DNA of 64,000 bases from Falsochrobactrum tianjinense (GCF_019100495.1 NZ_JAHRVA010000007.1:134223-198222), one strand, 5' to 3'. Shown: positions 38,795 through 49,646, counted from the first letter of the stretch. Made by a program: numbers and translations. The notes: generated from the sequence alone by a model not told the origin.

Positions 38795-40077
38795 TAGCTG
38801 CGAACTTGTCCATTGCCACGAACACGATACTTGAACGAGGTCAATTGCTCGACGCCGACCGGCCCGCGTGCATGCATCTTGCCGGTGGCGATGCCGATTT
38901 CCGCGCCCATGCCGAACTCGCCGCCATCCGCAAACTGTGTCGAGGCATTGTGCAGCAGAATGGCCGAGTCGATCTCGTTGAAGAAACGCGCTACGACATC
39001 CGCATCGTCCGCCACTATGGCTTCGGTGTGGTGTGAAGAATAGCGGTTGATGTGCGCAATTGCTCCGCCAATGCCCTCCACGAGCGTCACCGAAATGATC
39101 GCATCGAGATATTCGGTCGACCAGTCCTCGTCGGTCGCAGGCGTGGCGGCAGGATAAAGTGTCCTTACCTCTTCGCTCGCGCGAATTTCGCAGCCCTTTG
39201 CGGCAAGTTCTTCCAGAACCGGCACCAGATGCGTTGCGGCAACCGCGCGATCCACAAGCAGCGTTTCCGCCGCCCCGCAAATACCGGTGCGCCGCATCTT
39301 GGCGTTAACGGCAAGCCTGCACGCCATATCGAGCTCAGCGGATTTATCGATATAGAGATGGCAGATGCCTTCCAGATGCGCAAAAACCGGCACCCGTGCT
39401 TCCGACTGAACGCGTGCGACAAGGCTTTTGCCGCCACGCGGCACGATCACGTCAATCGCGCCGCCCAGACCTTTGAGCATTTCGCCCACTGCCGCGCGAT
39501 CCGTTACCGGCACGATCTGGATTGCATCCCCAGGCAGACCGGCAGCTTCTAGTCCCTTGACCAGCGCCTTATGAATGGCTGCCGACGAATGGGCAGAATC
39601 AGAGCCGCCGCGAAGGATCACCGCATTGCCGGCCTTCAGGCACAATGCGCCCGCATCTGCCGTCACGTTGGGGCGGCTTTCATAGATCACGCCGATGACA
39701 CCAAGCGGCGTGCGCACGCGCTCGATATGCAGACCATTCGGGCGATCCCACTCGGCAATGACCTCCCCAACCGGATCGGCAAGCGCGGCAATGGCGCGGA
39801 TGCCGTCGGCAATGGCATCGATGCGGTTTTCGTCCAGCGTCAGCCGGTCGATAAACGACGCTGCCATGCCGCTTTTCGCGGCATTGGCAAGGTCGATCTT
39901 GTTGGCTTCGAGAATAGCCGCACGCGCTTCGAGGATCGCAGCGGCTGCGGCATTGAGCGCCTGATTTTTCTGCCCGGCGCTGGCAATGGCGAGCGGTACT
40001 GCGGCAGCTTTTGCCTTGTGGCCGACCTCGGCCATGATTGCAGCAATATCGGTTCCGGCTTCCACTTTCGTCAGCAT
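38794..40077 (-). CDS. proA: Gamma-glutamyl phosphate reductase
   Basis: A 427-residue aldehyde-dehydrogenase-fold enzyme for the second step of proline synthesis. [38 protein letters not shown] and the catalytic-cysteine region [17 protein letters not shown] are intact. It follows proB by nine bases and overlaps nadD by one base. Confidence 0.96.
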   Translation of the reverse strand: MLTKVEAGTDIAAIMAEVGHKAKAAAVPLAIASAGQKNQALNAAAAAILEARAAILEANKIDLANAAKSGMAASFIDRLTLDENRIDAIADGIRAIAALADPVGEVIAEWDRPNGLHIERVRTPLGVIGVIYESRPNVTADAGALCLKAGNAVILRGGSDSAHSSAAIHKALVKGLEAAGLPGDAIQIVPVTDRAAVGEMLKGLGGAIDVIVPRGGKSLVARVQSEARVPVFAHLEGICHLYIDKSAELDMACRLAVNAKMRRTGICGAAETLLVDRAVAATHLVPVLEELAAKGCEIRASEEVRTLYPAATPATDEDWSTEYLDAIISVTLVEGIGGAIAHINRYSSHHTEAIVADDADVVARFFNEIDSAILLHNASTQFADGGEFGMGAEIGIATGKMHARGPVGVEQLTSFKYRVRGNGQVRS

Positions 40078-40086
40078 ATCTTCCCC

Positions 40087-41232
40087 TCAGACCTCCTCGG
40101 CCTCAATGGCAACGGCGGCGCCACGCATTACCAGATCATTGCGATGGATCATTGCAGTCCGGGCATCATAGCCAAGAATGGCGCTAATCTCATCGCTTTT
40201 GTGCCCGGCGATCTTGCGGGCGTCGACGGCGTCATAAGCAATCAGTCCACGCGCGATTTCGCGGCCTGCCTCGTTCAATACGGCCACCGTATCGCCACGC
40301 TCGAAATGCCCGTCAATGGCCTGCACACCGGCAGGCAGCAGCGATTTGCCGGATTTCAGTGCTTTCGCTGCTCCCGCATCGACCGTCAGACGGCCAGCCG
40401 GCTCCAGATTGCCGGAAATCCACGTTTTCCAAGCATTGACCGGCGCATGCGACGGTTCGAACAATGTCGCTCGCTCGCCCCGATCGATTGCCGAAAGCGG
40501 CGCCATGCGTGTACCCGACGTGATGATCATCGCGGTTCCGGCGGCATTGGCGATCTTGCCCGCATCGAGCTTGGTCTTCATGCCGCCTCGCGAGAGTTCG
40601 GACGCGGCAGCGCCCGCCATTGCTTCTATCTGCGGTGTGATGGTTTCGACCAGAGGGAGAAATTCCGCGTCTGGGTTCTTGTGCGGCGGTGCGGTATAAA
40701 GTCCGTCAATGTCGGAAAGCAGGATCAGCAGATCAGCACCCATCATGGTCGCAACGCGAGCCGCCAGACGGTCATTATCACCGTAACGGATTTCGGTCGT
40801 GGCGACCGTGTCATTCTCATTGATGATCGGCACGGCCCTGAGCTTCAGAAGCGTATCAATGGTCGCGCGCGCATTAAGATAGCGGCGGCGCTCCTCGGTA
40901 TCGGAAAGCGTGACCAGAATTTGGCCCGACCTGATACCGTGACTATCCAGCACATCGGCATAGGCCTTGGCGAGCGCGATCTGGCCGGCCGCCGCAGCCG
41001 CCTGACTTTCCTCAAGCTTCAGCGCCTTTTTCGGTAAGCCCAAAACGGTGCGCCCCAGCGCGATTGCACCAGACGACACCACCAGGACTTCCACGCCCGC
41101 ATGATGCAGCGCGGCAATATCCTGCCCCAAACTTTCCAGCCAGTCGCGCTTCAACCCCTTGGCGCGATCTACGAGCAATGCGGAGCCGATTTTGACGACG
41201 ATGCGGCGATAGTCCTTCAGTTGCTTCAGCAT
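40087..41232 (-). CDS. proB: Glutamate 5-kinase
   Basis: A 381-residue kinase for the first, proline-inhibited step of proline synthesis. An amino-acid-kinase domain (about 10-260; [48 protein letters not shown]) is followed by a C-terminal PUA domain. Start at [10 protein letters not shown]; codons upstream lie in the gap behind obgE. Confidence 0.96.
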   Translation of the reverse strand: MLKQLKDYRRIVVKIGSALLVDRAKGLKRDWLESLGQDIAALHHAGVEVLVVSSGAIALGRTVLGLPKKALKLEESQAAAAAGQIALAKAYADVLDSHGIRSGQILVTLSDTEERRRYLNARATIDTLLKLRAVPIINENDTVATTEIRYGDNDRLAARVATMMGADLLILLSDIDGLYTAPPHKNPDAEFLPLVETITPQIEAMAGAAASELSRGGMKTKLDAGKIANAAGTAMIITSGTRMAPLSAIDRGERATLFEPSHAPVNAWKTWISGNLEPAGRLTVDAGAAKALKSGKSLLPAGVQAIDGHFERGDTVAVLNEAGREIARGLIAYDAVDARKIAGHKSDEISAILGYDARTAMIHRNDLVMRGAAVAIEAEEV

Positions 41233-41260
41233 ACTTTCATTCCCCTCGCCGCGCGCCCGA

Positions 41261-42313
<1,053 letters not shown>

Positions 42314-42467
42314 CTACCTCTTGCGGCGTACCCGCATTCCGAAAATATTCTGGTACCACGCCTGAACAAACGCGATCCCGATTGCAATTACAGCAAAACC
42401 CGCTCCCTGCAAACCATCGCGAAGGCGGGAATGTGACAAGGCCCGCGAAATGCGCAGGGCCTCATCC

Positions 42468-43136
42468 TTATGACTGCCAGCTTCTCAGGCCGATCCATGT
42501 ACGCCGGTCGAGCACATAACGCTCGACAGGTACATTCCCGGCGGAAAGGGAATCCCCCATGCCCATGGCGCTGAACTGGAAGCCGCATTTGTGAATCACG
42601 CGCCGCGAAGCCCCATTGCTGACGCGGCACGATATATGTAGCCGCTCGATTGAGGTCGCGCGAAAAGCCAGATCGATCAGCGCATGAGCTGCCTCGGTAG
42701 CGTATCCATGCCCCCAATAGGGCTGGCCCAGCCAGTAGCCGATCTCCAGCCCCTCCCCATGTTTATGCGCATGAATTCCGCAACAACCCATAAAGATGCC
42801 GGTCTCTGCTTGCGTGATTGCATAGATGCAATTGCCCATCTCGCCTTTTCGGGTGCGCTCGACAAAGTCGATGGCATTATCGCGCGTATAGGGGTGCGGC
42901 ATGCGGGCAAGCATGTCGGCGACGCGGGCGTTATTGGCAAGATAGGAAATCGCATCCACGTCTTCGCCATGGGGCGGGCGCAAGACCAGCCTTTCCGTGA
43001 CGAGAACGGGACAATCCAACTCATGAGCCAGATCAGGGGGCAATTCCGGCGCCGCACCGGGCGACAGATCAGCGAAACTCCCCTCTCGCCTGCTACTGCT
43101 TCCGTAACAATCTTCTTCCAGAACTTCGACAACCAT
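42468..43136 (-). CDS. GNAT-family N-acetyltransferase
   Basis: A 222-residue acetyltransferase of the RimJ/RimL-like type: TERLVLRPPHGEDVDAI at about 45-60, then EIGYWLGQPYWGHGYATEAAHALIDLAF, the acetyl-CoA-binding region, and NGASRRVIHKCGF. The substrate is unknown. The chosen start MVVEVLEED follows the rpmA terminator; the frame extends further upstream only as shadow of rpmA. It sits between rpmA and obgE. Confidence 0.85.
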   Translation of the reverse strand: MVVEVLEEDCYGSSSRREGSFADLSPGAAPELPPDLAHELDCPVLVTERLVLRPPHGEDVDAISYLANNARVADMLARMPHPYTRDNAIDFVERTRKGEMGNCIYAITQAETGIFMGCCGIHAHKHGEGLEIGYWLGQPYWGHGYATEAAHALIDLAFRATSIERLHISCRVSNGASRRVIHKCGFQFSAMGMGDSLSAGNVPVERYVLDRRTWIGLRSWQS

Positions 43137-43153
43137 TTTTCGTTCCTCCAGAT

Positions 43154-43187
43154 GCAAAAAGGGAAGATGGTGGTCCCATCTTCCCTT
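43154..43187 (-). terminator. Terminator after rpmA
   Basis: Ten-base perfect stem GGGAAGATGG / CCATCTTCCC with a five-base loop, followed by TTTTTGC on the minus strand. Confidence 0.88.
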
Positions 43188-43257
43188 CGATCTTTTGGCT
43201 TGGCTGCCATATGCACCGGGTCCAATGGGACGCCGGTGCTTTATGAGAGTGCCCGAC

Positions 43258-43527
43258 TTACTCTGCTGCTTCCGCGATCGGGTCGACCGACACGTAGGTA
43301 CGGCCATTAGCTTTCGCGCGGAAAGACACCGAACCCTGCGTAAGCGCAAACAAGGTGTGATCCTTGCCCATACCCACATTGGAACCCGGATGCCATTTAG
43401 TGCCGCGTTGGCGCACGATGATGTTGCCAGCGAGCACTGCTTCGCCGCCAAACTTCTTCACGCCAAGGCGTTTGGATTCTGAATCGCGACCATTACGCGA
43501 GGAACCGCCAGCTTTTTTGTGTGCCAT
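43258..43527 (-). CDS. rpmA: 50S ribosomal protein L27
   Basis: An 89-residue L27 with the typical [20 protein letters not shown] start and the [23 protein letters not shown] core. It follows rplU after 25 bases and ends at a strong terminator. Confidence 0.97.
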   Translation of the reverse strand: MAHKKAGGSSRNGRDSESKRLGVKKFGGEAVLAGNIIVRQRGTKWHPGSNVGMGKDHTLFALTQGSVSFRAKANGRTYVSVDPIAEAAE

Positions 43528-43552
43528 TGGTGTTCTCCTTTAATCTCTCTAC

Positions 43553-43984
43553 TTACTCAGCCGACTCGGCCTTGGCTGCGGCCTTCTTGGGCGCTGCCTT
43601 TTTCGGCTTTGCGACTTCGCCTTCAGCGGCGGCTTTTGCCTTCGGAGCCTTCTTTTCGGCAACCTTCTTGGAAGGCTTTGCACCGTCGGTGAGGATCTCC
43701 GAGATACGGATTGTCGTCAGTTCCTGACGATGTCCGCGGGTACGCTTGGAGTTCTGACGGCGACGCTTCTTGAAAGCGATGACCTTGCGGGCACGGCCCT
43801 GCTCGACGACTTCAGCCGTCACGACAGCGCCTGCAACAGTTGGAGCGCCAACGGTCGTGCCGACCATCAGGACTTCTGCAAATTCTATGACGTCACCGGC
43901 TTCACCAGCAACTTTTTCGACCTTGATAAGGTCATTTGCGGCAACGCGGTACTGCTTGCCACCAGTTTTAATGACTGCGAACAT
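43553..43984 (-). CDS. rplU: 50S ribosomal protein L21
   Basis: A 143-residue L21. [14 protein letters not shown] and [20 protein letters not shown] are the family hallmarks. The last 40 residues are a lysine/alanine-rich tail, a common Rhizobiales extension. First gene of the rplU-rpmA unit. Confidence 0.97.
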   Translation of the reverse strand: MFAVIKTGGKQYRVAANDLIKVEKVAGEAGDVIEFAEVLMVGTTVGAPTVAGAVVTAEVVEQGRARKVIAFKKRRRQNSKRTRGHRQELTTIRISEILTDGAKPSKKVAEKKAPKAKAAAEGEVAKPKKAAPKKAAAKAESAE

Positions 43985-44335
43985 TTGTTTTCCTTTCGGT
44001 GTTCGGTCCAGCTCTCATTTCAACGACATTTGCGTCGAAGCGATGGGCCGTCTTTTTATCAGTCGGTTGAATGACGGGCTTTCAGCCCTTGACCACAGTT
44101 CCCGAAGCCGGGAAATCTCCAATCAAAACAATAAGCGCAGACAGCGCCACGCATAAAGTCCGGTGCTTATAGGTATGAGGCGACGGAAAAGTCAAGAATT
44201 TTCACGACCAGATACAAATTAGGTCTTGTCTAATCGCGCTCTGGCCGTTATTGAGCCGCTGCACGCTCGGCATTCGCATCTGATGCTCGTTACTGTTCGA
44301 TTCTTCATGGATCGTTTTACAGTGCTGCAAAACGC
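43985..44335. other. Leader and promoter region between rplU and tRNA-Ser
   Basis: About 350 bases with no protein gene. It holds the rplU leader (about 180 bases from the promoter candidate at 44166-44195 to the ATG) and the upstream region of the tRNA. No known L21 leader structure could be assigned. Confidence 0.6.
44166..44195 (-). promoter_or_regulatory. Candidate sigma-70 promoter for rplU-rpmA
   Basis: On the minus strand TTGACT (44195-44190) and TATAAG (44171-44166) are separated by 18 bases, close to housekeeping promoter consensus, about 180 bases upstream of the rplU start codon. Confidence 0.5.
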
Positions 44336-44425
<90 letters not shown>

Positions 44426-44931
44426 CTATCAAATTGCAAACTCTCCACCACCCCATTTAAACGCCGAAATTCCTTTTGATTTCAAAGGGGGTTAGCGGCT
44501 TCGACCGAACCTCTGAGACCGGCAAAGGGCCAGATTTCAGTCTCTGAACAGCTTTTGTCTCAAACCATGCGAACCTTGGTCGATTTGGTTCGGTCAAAGA
44601 ATACTCCATGATTTCAATATTTTGCAATTCTTGAACTGCGCCCGAGTTGCAACGGGTGTCACTACCAGCCAGCCTGAACTGAGACACCCGAGGTGGACGT
44701 TTCCGGGCGGAATGTAGAGCAATTATACGAGCCGATGTCACTGTAGAACATAGAAAGCTACCATTCGACCGCTCGCCTTTTTGAAAGCACTTGTCTTTAA
44801 TATTGACCGGTTGGTTGTAATTCCTACCCGATTTTTCTAAAGTCGGAGATTCGTGTCAGCAATATTTAACCCGGCTCCCCAAGCATTGTTAATTATGGAC
44901 CAGAGAACCAGACCGGACTGAGGACGGAAAA
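44426..44931. other. Gene-poor region between tRNA-Ser and BCCT transporter
   Basis: About 500 AT-richer bases. A minus-strand frame (44457-44741, 94 codons) is open but matches no family I know and lacks a clear ribosome site; it may be a remnant. The right part should contain the promoter of the BCCT gene. Confidence 0.5.
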
Positions 44932-46596
44932 TTGACCGAGAAAATAACACCCACAGCAGGCCCGGCAAATTCTGAGGATGCTGTTCCGCCGCCAGAAGGT
45001 GCTACTGAAATTATTAATACCGATTACGAGATCGGCCAGGACAACATCAATTATCGAAGACGACTAGTTTTCGAATTCGACGTCCACAACCCCGTATTCG
45101 GCATATCCGCCCTGGCCATTGTTACCTTCACGATACTGACGCTGATTTTTCAGAGTACTCTTGGCCCCTTCTTTGTAGCCACACGGGATTTCCTAACGGC
45201 TAACCTTGACTGGTTCTTTATCATCGCCGGTAACATTTTTGTCCTGCTTTGCGCGGCCTTAGTCCTGCTCCCGTTGGGAAGAGTTCGGCTTGGTGGCCCA
45301 GACGCAACCCCTGATTATAATTACATCTCCTGGTTCTCCATGTTGTTTGCCGCGGGCATGGGTATTGGATTGATGTTCTATGGCGTATCAGAACCATTGG
45401 GTAATTTCACCGCTGCGTTCGAAGGTCCCATCACGAACGCAGACGGAGTTCGCACCGATTGGGCGCCGCTGGATGGCATGGCCGGCGATGCTGAGGGCGC
45501 GAGGCGCCTCGCGATGGCGGCAACCATCTTCCATTGGGCGCTGCATCCATGGGCGATATATGCCGTTGTCGCTCTCTCACTAGCGCTGTTTGCGTTTAAC
45601 AAGGGCTTGCCGCTCACCCTTCGCTCTGTCTTCTATCCGATTCTGGGCGATCGCATTTGGGGGTGGCCGGGGCATGTCGTCGATATTCTTGCCATTCTCG
45701 CAACGCTGTTCGGGCTCGCCACCTCGCTAGGCATTGGAGCGCAGCAAGCCAGCGCTGGTCTTGATTTTCTCTTCGGTCTTCCATCGACCACCGGCAGCAT
45801 GGTTGTTTTGATCATTGTGATCACAGCGATTGCCACTATTTCGGTCGTTGCCGGAATGGATAAGGGCGTGAAGCGGCTATCCGAACTCAATATGGGCCTC
45901 GCACTGCTGCTTTTGTTGTTTGTCGTTGTGGTCGGGCCGACATGGCAAATCACGACTGGTTTTTTTAAGAACCTCTTGGCCTATGTCGAGTATTTGCCCG
46001 CGCTTTCCAACCCAATCGGGCGCACCGATGATAATTTCCGGCATGGTTGGACGGCTTTCTATTGGGCGTGGTGGATCAGTTGGTCGCCCTTTGTGGGCAT
46101 GTTCATCGCCCGTGTAAGCCGAGGGCGGACCGTGCGCGAGTTCATCATCGCAGTGCTCTTTATTCCTTCAATCGTCTCGACGATCTGGATGACTGCGCTT
46201 GGCGGAACTGCCATCAGCCAAGTGGTCGATCAGGGCATGACTTCGGTTCAGTCTGCTGTCCTGGAACTGCAACTCTTTGAAATGCTGGCCGGCCTTCCTC
46301 TGACTCCGTTGACTTCTTTGGTCGGCATTGTTTTGGTTATCGTGTTTTTTATAACATCCTCGGACTCTGGATCGCTCGTTATTGATACGATCGGTGCCGG
46401 CGGCAAGATGAATGCACCGACGCCACAACGAGTTTTCTGGGCAACTTTCGAAGGCTTGATCGCTATTGCATTGCTTCTCGGCGGCGGTCTTGCCGCCTTG
46501 CAAGCCATGGCGGTTTCTACGGGGTTTCCGTTCACCATCGTTCTGCTCGGGGCATGTTTCGCTTTAGTGAAAGGGTTGGTGACCGAACCACGCTGA
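44932..46596 (+). CDS. BCCT-family betaine/choline/carnitine transporter
   Basis: A 554-residue secondary transporter with twelve hydrophobic spans, after a polar N-terminal stretch of about 45 residues. Family signatures are FSMLFAAGMGIGLMFYGVSEP, the tryptophan-rich FYWAWWISWSPFVGMFIARVSRGRT (spans 8-9) and FFITSSDSGSLV. The substrate is a trimethylammonium compound, probably betaine or choline, used for osmoprotection. Translation starts at a TTG preceded by GAGGAC. The C-terminal tail is short, so an osmosensing domain is absent. The gene lies between tRNA-Ser and the recombinase cassette. Confidence 0.93.
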   Translation: MTEKITPTAGPANSEDAVPPPEGATEIINTDYEIGQDNINYRRRLVFEFDVHNPVFGISALAIVTFTILTLIFQSTLGPFFVATRDFLTANLDWFFIIAGNIFVLLCAALVLLPLGRVRLGGPDATPDYNYISWFSMLFAAGMGIGLMFYGVSEPLGNFTAAFEGPITNADGVRTDWAPLDGMAGDAEGARRLAMAATIFHWALHPWAIYAVVALSLALFAFNKGLPLTLRSVFYPILGDRIWGWPGHVVDILAILATLFGLATSLGIGAQQASAGLDFLFGLPSTTGSMVVLIIVITAIATISVVAGMDKGVKRLSELNMGLALLLLLFVVVVGPTWQITTGFFKNLLAYVEYLPALSNPIGRTDDNFRHGWTAFYWAWWISWSPFVGMFIARVSRGRTVREFIIAVLFIPSIVSTIWMTALGGTAISQVVDQGMTSVQSAVLELQLFEMLAGLPLTPLTSLVGIVLVIVFFITSSDSGSLVIDTIGAGGKMNAPTPQRVFWATFEGLIAIALLLGGGLAALQAMAVSTGFPFTIVLLGACFALVKGLVTEPR

Positions 46597-46896
46597 TCTT
46601 CGAAAAGTCGGCGTTCTGGCCCGTTATGCAACATTTCAACTCGTCCGTGGTCAAGCGCTGTCGATGGTGTGTCACTAAAATGCGCAAAGGGCGGTGGCTT
46701 TCAGGAAGTGGTTGGAGTGTTAGGAACGACGATGCTGGGGGCAAAATGCAGACCACGCAAAAAACATCTGAGACAAACATGACGAGTCAATCCGACAGTC
46801 GCTTGAGTCCTATTTGTTCCGCGCTCGTAACTGTTGTGCTCGCTTAGATTGGAAAAGAGTTGAGAACGGTCAAGGTTTTGCGAGCGTCCAGCTGCC
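46597..46896. other. Junction region between BCCT gene and recombinase cassette
   Basis: About 300 bases without a convincing gene; open frames here have no family resemblance. The left attachment site of the prophage may lie in this segment, but serine recombinases use short cores that cannot be recognised without the other end. Confidence 0.5.
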
Positions 46897-47295
46897 TCAC
46901 AGAGTAGAATCTGATGGCGTGCCGAATACCGCTTCCATCTGCTCCGCCCATGGCAGTTCGGCGACAACCATCAGATCATTGAGCGACAAGGACGGCGGGA
47001 TGCGATGGATGAGCAGCCTTTCCAGCACGTCCGGGGCAAGATAGGCCAGTCGCATCATCCGGCTGACAAAGCGATCGCTGACATTGTCGGCCTTGGCAAT
47101 ATCGGCAATGGTTGAGGCCTCGCCGCGTTCGATCCTGCGCCGCCAGTTCCAAGCGCGAGCGATGGCCCGCAACACATGCGCGTCCTGCATCCGAGCCTCG
47201 GTGGGCGTGTGCTCTGCTGGCGGCAGGATCTTCGGACGACCGTTCTTCTTGCGAATGGTGAGCGGGATGACCACGCGGATGGTGTTTTCCGTCAT
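46897..47295 (-). CDS. HTH protein of the recombinase cassette
   Basis: A 132-residue protein. The N-terminal part is basic (RKKNGRPKILPP) and the middle carries a ParB-like helix-turn-helix, STIADIAKADNVSDRFVSRMMRLAYLAP. Its ATG overlaps the recombinase stop codon in ATGA, so it is translationally coupled as the last gene of the cassette. It may be a directionality or regulatory factor for the recombinase; no direct evidence. Confidence 0.75.
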   Translation of the reverse strand: MTENTIRVVIPLTIRKKNGRPKILPPAEHTPTEARMQDAHVLRAIARAWNWRRRIERGEASTIADIAKADNVSDRFVSRMMRLAYLAPDVLERLLIHRIPPSLSLNDLMVVAELPWAEQMEAVFGTPSDSTL

Positions 47296-48611
47296 GCCGC
47301 ATCCTTTCCCATCTGCGGCGCCAGCATCTGTCTCGCCAACGATTTGATACCGTCATGCCGCAGATCGACGGCAAGACCTGATGCACCAACCGTGACGCGC
47401 GCCACGAGCAACTGGACAATGCGCGCCTGCTCGGCCGGAAACAGCGAAGCCCAGAGCGTGTTAAAATCTCCAAGCGCGGCAATAACCGCCTTGTCGTCGA
47501 TGTCCGGTGTGTCCGATTTCAGGGCGGCAAGTGCCCGCGCTCTGACTTCAGGCGTGGCAATCATGCGGCGGATTTCGCCGACAACTGCATCCTCAACCAT
47601 GGCGGCAGGAAGCCGCTGCGGTCCTTCTGTATCGGTGGGTCGGTTTCGAATAAGGTCCATTGAGGTGTAGTAACGATAGAGCTTGCTGCCTTTTTTCGTT
47701 GCGGTCGGCGTCATCGCGGTGCCGGTGTCAGTAAAGATCAGCCCCTTCAGCATCGCAGGTGTCTGGTTTCTCGACGCGGCGGCACGCAGCCGAGGGCTGG
47801 TCTTAAGGACGGAATGAACCGCGTCCCATAGCTCACGATCAATGATCGCCTCATGCTCACCGGGATAGCTCGTCCCCTTGTGGATGGCCTCGCCGATATA
47901 GATGCGATTGTTGATCAGCTTGTAGAGAAAGCCCTTGTCGATCAGCCTGCCGCGTTTGTTGACGATGCCCTCAGCTGCCAGCGCCCTCGCGACTCTGGTG
48001 GCCGATCCGATCGCCACGAAGCGCTCGAAGATCATCCTGACCGTTTTGGCCTCTTCTTCATTGATCACCAGTTTCCGGTCGCGGACATCATAACCAAGCG
48101 GGACATAGCCGCCCATCCACATGCCCTTCTTGCGCGAGGCGGCGAACTTGTCGCGAATGCGCTCACCGATTACCTCGCGCTCGAACTGGGCAAAGGACAA
48201 CAAGATGTTCAGCGTCAGCCGGCCCATCGACGTGGTGGTGTTGAAGGACTGGGTGATCGAAACGAAGGTGACGTTGTTGCGGTCGAACACTTCCACCAGC
48301 TTGGAGAAATCCATCAACGAGCGGCTCAATCGGTCGATCTTGTAGACGACCACTACGTCGATCAGCCCGTCCTCGATATCGGCCAGCAGCCGCTTCAACG
48401 CAGGGCGCTCCAGCGTGCCGCCCGAAAAGCCGCCGTCATCATAGCGTTCGCGGATTGTGGCGAACCCTTCCGAGCGCTGGCTGGCAACATAGGCCTCGCA
48501 AGACTCCCGCTGGGCGTCGAGCGAGTTGAACTCCATGTCGAGCCCCTCCTCGCTGGATTTTCGGGTGTAGATCGCGCAGCGCAGACGACGCTGGGTCTGT
48601 GCGGTGTTCAT
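47292..48611 (-). CDS. Large serine recombinase, likely prophage integrase
   Basis: A 439-residue site-specific recombinase. The resolvase domain (about 11-160) starts CAIYTRKSSEEG, with the nucleophile Ser19, and contains VVVYKIDRLSRSLMDF. A recombinase domain (about 175-290) and a C-terminal helical region follow. The zinc-ribbon position reads LKGLIFTDTGTAMTP, without the cysteines that most large serine recombinases have there. It overlaps the DUF2924 gene upstream and the HTH gene downstream by four bases each. No tyrosine integrase is seen, so this is the best candidate for the prophage integrase. Confidence 0.9.
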   Translation of the reverse strand: MNTAQTQRRLRCAIYTRKSSEEGLDMEFNSLDAQRESCEAYVASQRSEGFATIRERYDDGGFSGGTLERPALKRLLADIEDGLIDVVVVYKIDRLSRSLMDFSKLVEVFDRNNVTFVSITQSFNTTTSMGRLTLNILLSFAQFEREVIGERIRDKFAASRKKGMWMGGYVPLGYDVRDRKLVINEEEAKTVRMIFERFVAIGSATRVARALAAEGIVNKRGRLIDKGFLYKLINNRIYIGEAIHKGTSYPGEHEAIIDRELWDAVHSVLKTSPRLRAAASRNQTPAMLKGLIFTDTGTAMTPTATKKGSKLYRYYTSMDLIRNRPTDTEGPQRLPAAMVEDAVVGEIRRMIATPEVRARALAALKSDTPDIDDKAVIAALGDFNTLWASLFPAEQARIVQLLVARVTVGASGLAVDLRHDGIKSLARQMLAPQMGKDAA

Positions 48612-49117
48612 CGTTCGGCCCTCCGTGCGTCGCCAAGGCCAAAGAAACGGTAGCCATTCCAATTGCTGCCGGAGATTGCCCTGGCGGCTGCCGACAGCGA
48701 CTTGAAGCGGCGGCCCTGCCATTCGAAGCCGTCGCGCATCACGGTGACGGTGTGCTCGACGCCCTCCCATTCGCGCACCAGCCTGGTGCCAGCTACCGGA
48801 TTGCGCGCATCGGCGATGATCGCCTTGCGGTCGGACTTGCCATCGACCTCGTCTGCTAACAGGTCCAGCATCTTGCGGGTTTCGCGGGAAAGCCCGCCGA
48901 GGGTCAGTTCCTGGATGCGCCAGGACAGCCGCATTTCCAGATAACCGCGGCTGTTGTTCGGCGCCGTAGTTGCAAACAGGACCTCCCACTCGCCTTTCAG
49001 TTCCTTGACCGACATGCGCTTGAGCGCGGCCAGCCTGACCAGCACCGGCGTGTCCGCCGCGGCGCCCGCGCGCTGTTGTTTCATTCCGGGGCCGGCCCGC
49101 TTCGACATTCCCGACAT
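48608..49117 (-). CDS. DUF2924 protein
   Basis: A 169-residue basic protein of the DUF2924 family, which is usually encoded directly upstream of this kind of serine recombinase. Motifs seen are LRRLAAL-like VRLAALKRMSVKELKGEWEVLF, RGYLEMRLSWRIQELTLGGL and the C-terminal GFEWQGRRFKSLSAAARAISGSNWNGYRFF. A DNA-binding accessory role in recombination is plausible but unproven. Of three closely spaced start codons, the ATG at 49117 has the best distance from GGAGGG. Confidence 0.85.
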   Translation of the reverse strand: MSGMSKRAGPGMKQQRAGAAADTPVLVRLAALKRMSVKELKGEWEVLFATTAPNNSRGYLEMRLSWRIQELTLGGLSRETRKMLDLLADEVDGKSDRKAIIADARNPVAGTRLVREWEGVEHTVTVMRDGFEWQGRRFKSLSAAARAISGSNWNGYRFFGLGDARRAER

Positions 49118-49119
49118 CA

Positions 49120-49296
49120 TCACCCTCCAACTCGGTTGCTCGGTTTGCGACGACCAACACGGCGTTTGAGGGCCAAGATGTCGAATGAACTGTCTCCACC
49201 GGCGGCAGATAAAGAGCTGGACTGTTGGGACAGGATACGCCTCAGCCCGGCAGCCAGGATTGCGCCAACTTCGGCAAGCCGCTCATCCGCCGACAT
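49120..49296 (-). CDS. Small protein heading the recombinase cassette
   Basis: A 58-residue protein beginning MSADERLAEVGAILAAGLRR. Short proteins of this pattern, with LSAAGGDSSFDI-like middles, often precede DUF2924 genes in alphaproteobacteria. The function is unknown. Its stop overlaps or abuts the DUF2924 start. The frame is open for 49 codons upstream but that part has no family likeness. Confidence 0.7.
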   Translation of the reverse strand: MSADERLAEVGAILAAGLRRILSQQSSSLSAAGGDSSFDILALKRRVGRRKPSNRVGG

Positions 49297-49388
49297 CAGG
49301 TTGGGTGACAAGGGATTCGGGGTTGAAGAAATGTCGTGCATGAGACCGTTCGCAATCATTGATGGTGAGCAAACGGTAGATGAGAAAT

Positions 49389-49406
49389 AAGCAATAACAA
49401 GCAATA
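49389..49406. promoter_or_regulatory. AAGCAATA direct repeat in divergent promoter region
   Basis: Two copies of AAGCAATA (49389-49396 and 49399-49406), ten bases apart, followed by GCTTAT at 49413. They lie in the 350-base region between the minus-strand recombinase cassette and the plus-strand XRE gene. Ten-base spacing puts the copies on one face of the helix, as expected of operator half-sites. The rest of the region 49297-49646 holds no convincing gene. Confidence 0.4.
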
Positions 49407-49646
49407 TCAATCGCTTATCATGCTTGTGCGAAATCATCCGCATCGCTGCGTGCCACGGAACGGTGGAAATTGCTGCCCTCGGTGACTGCGCCGAACCGGC
49501 AGGCGGCGCATTGGCGCGAATCAGGCCTCATGCTCAGATGGTTCGTCTGCAGTACAAGGCGCCGCATTGACGGTCACTGTATTTCGCTCTACGTCAATCC
49601 GCATAAATGCGTGATAAAAGGGAATGGTGACCGCCATGCGATCAAG

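Noticed and set aside
38795-39280. Upstream extension of nadD by about 160 codons
   Set aside because: The extension is a frame-shifted shadow of proA; the true start overlaps the proA stop in TAATG.
46701-46967. Minus-strand 88-codon frame at the prophage edge
   Set aside because: It has no family likeness or ribosome site and overlaps the 3' end of the HTH gene in another frame.
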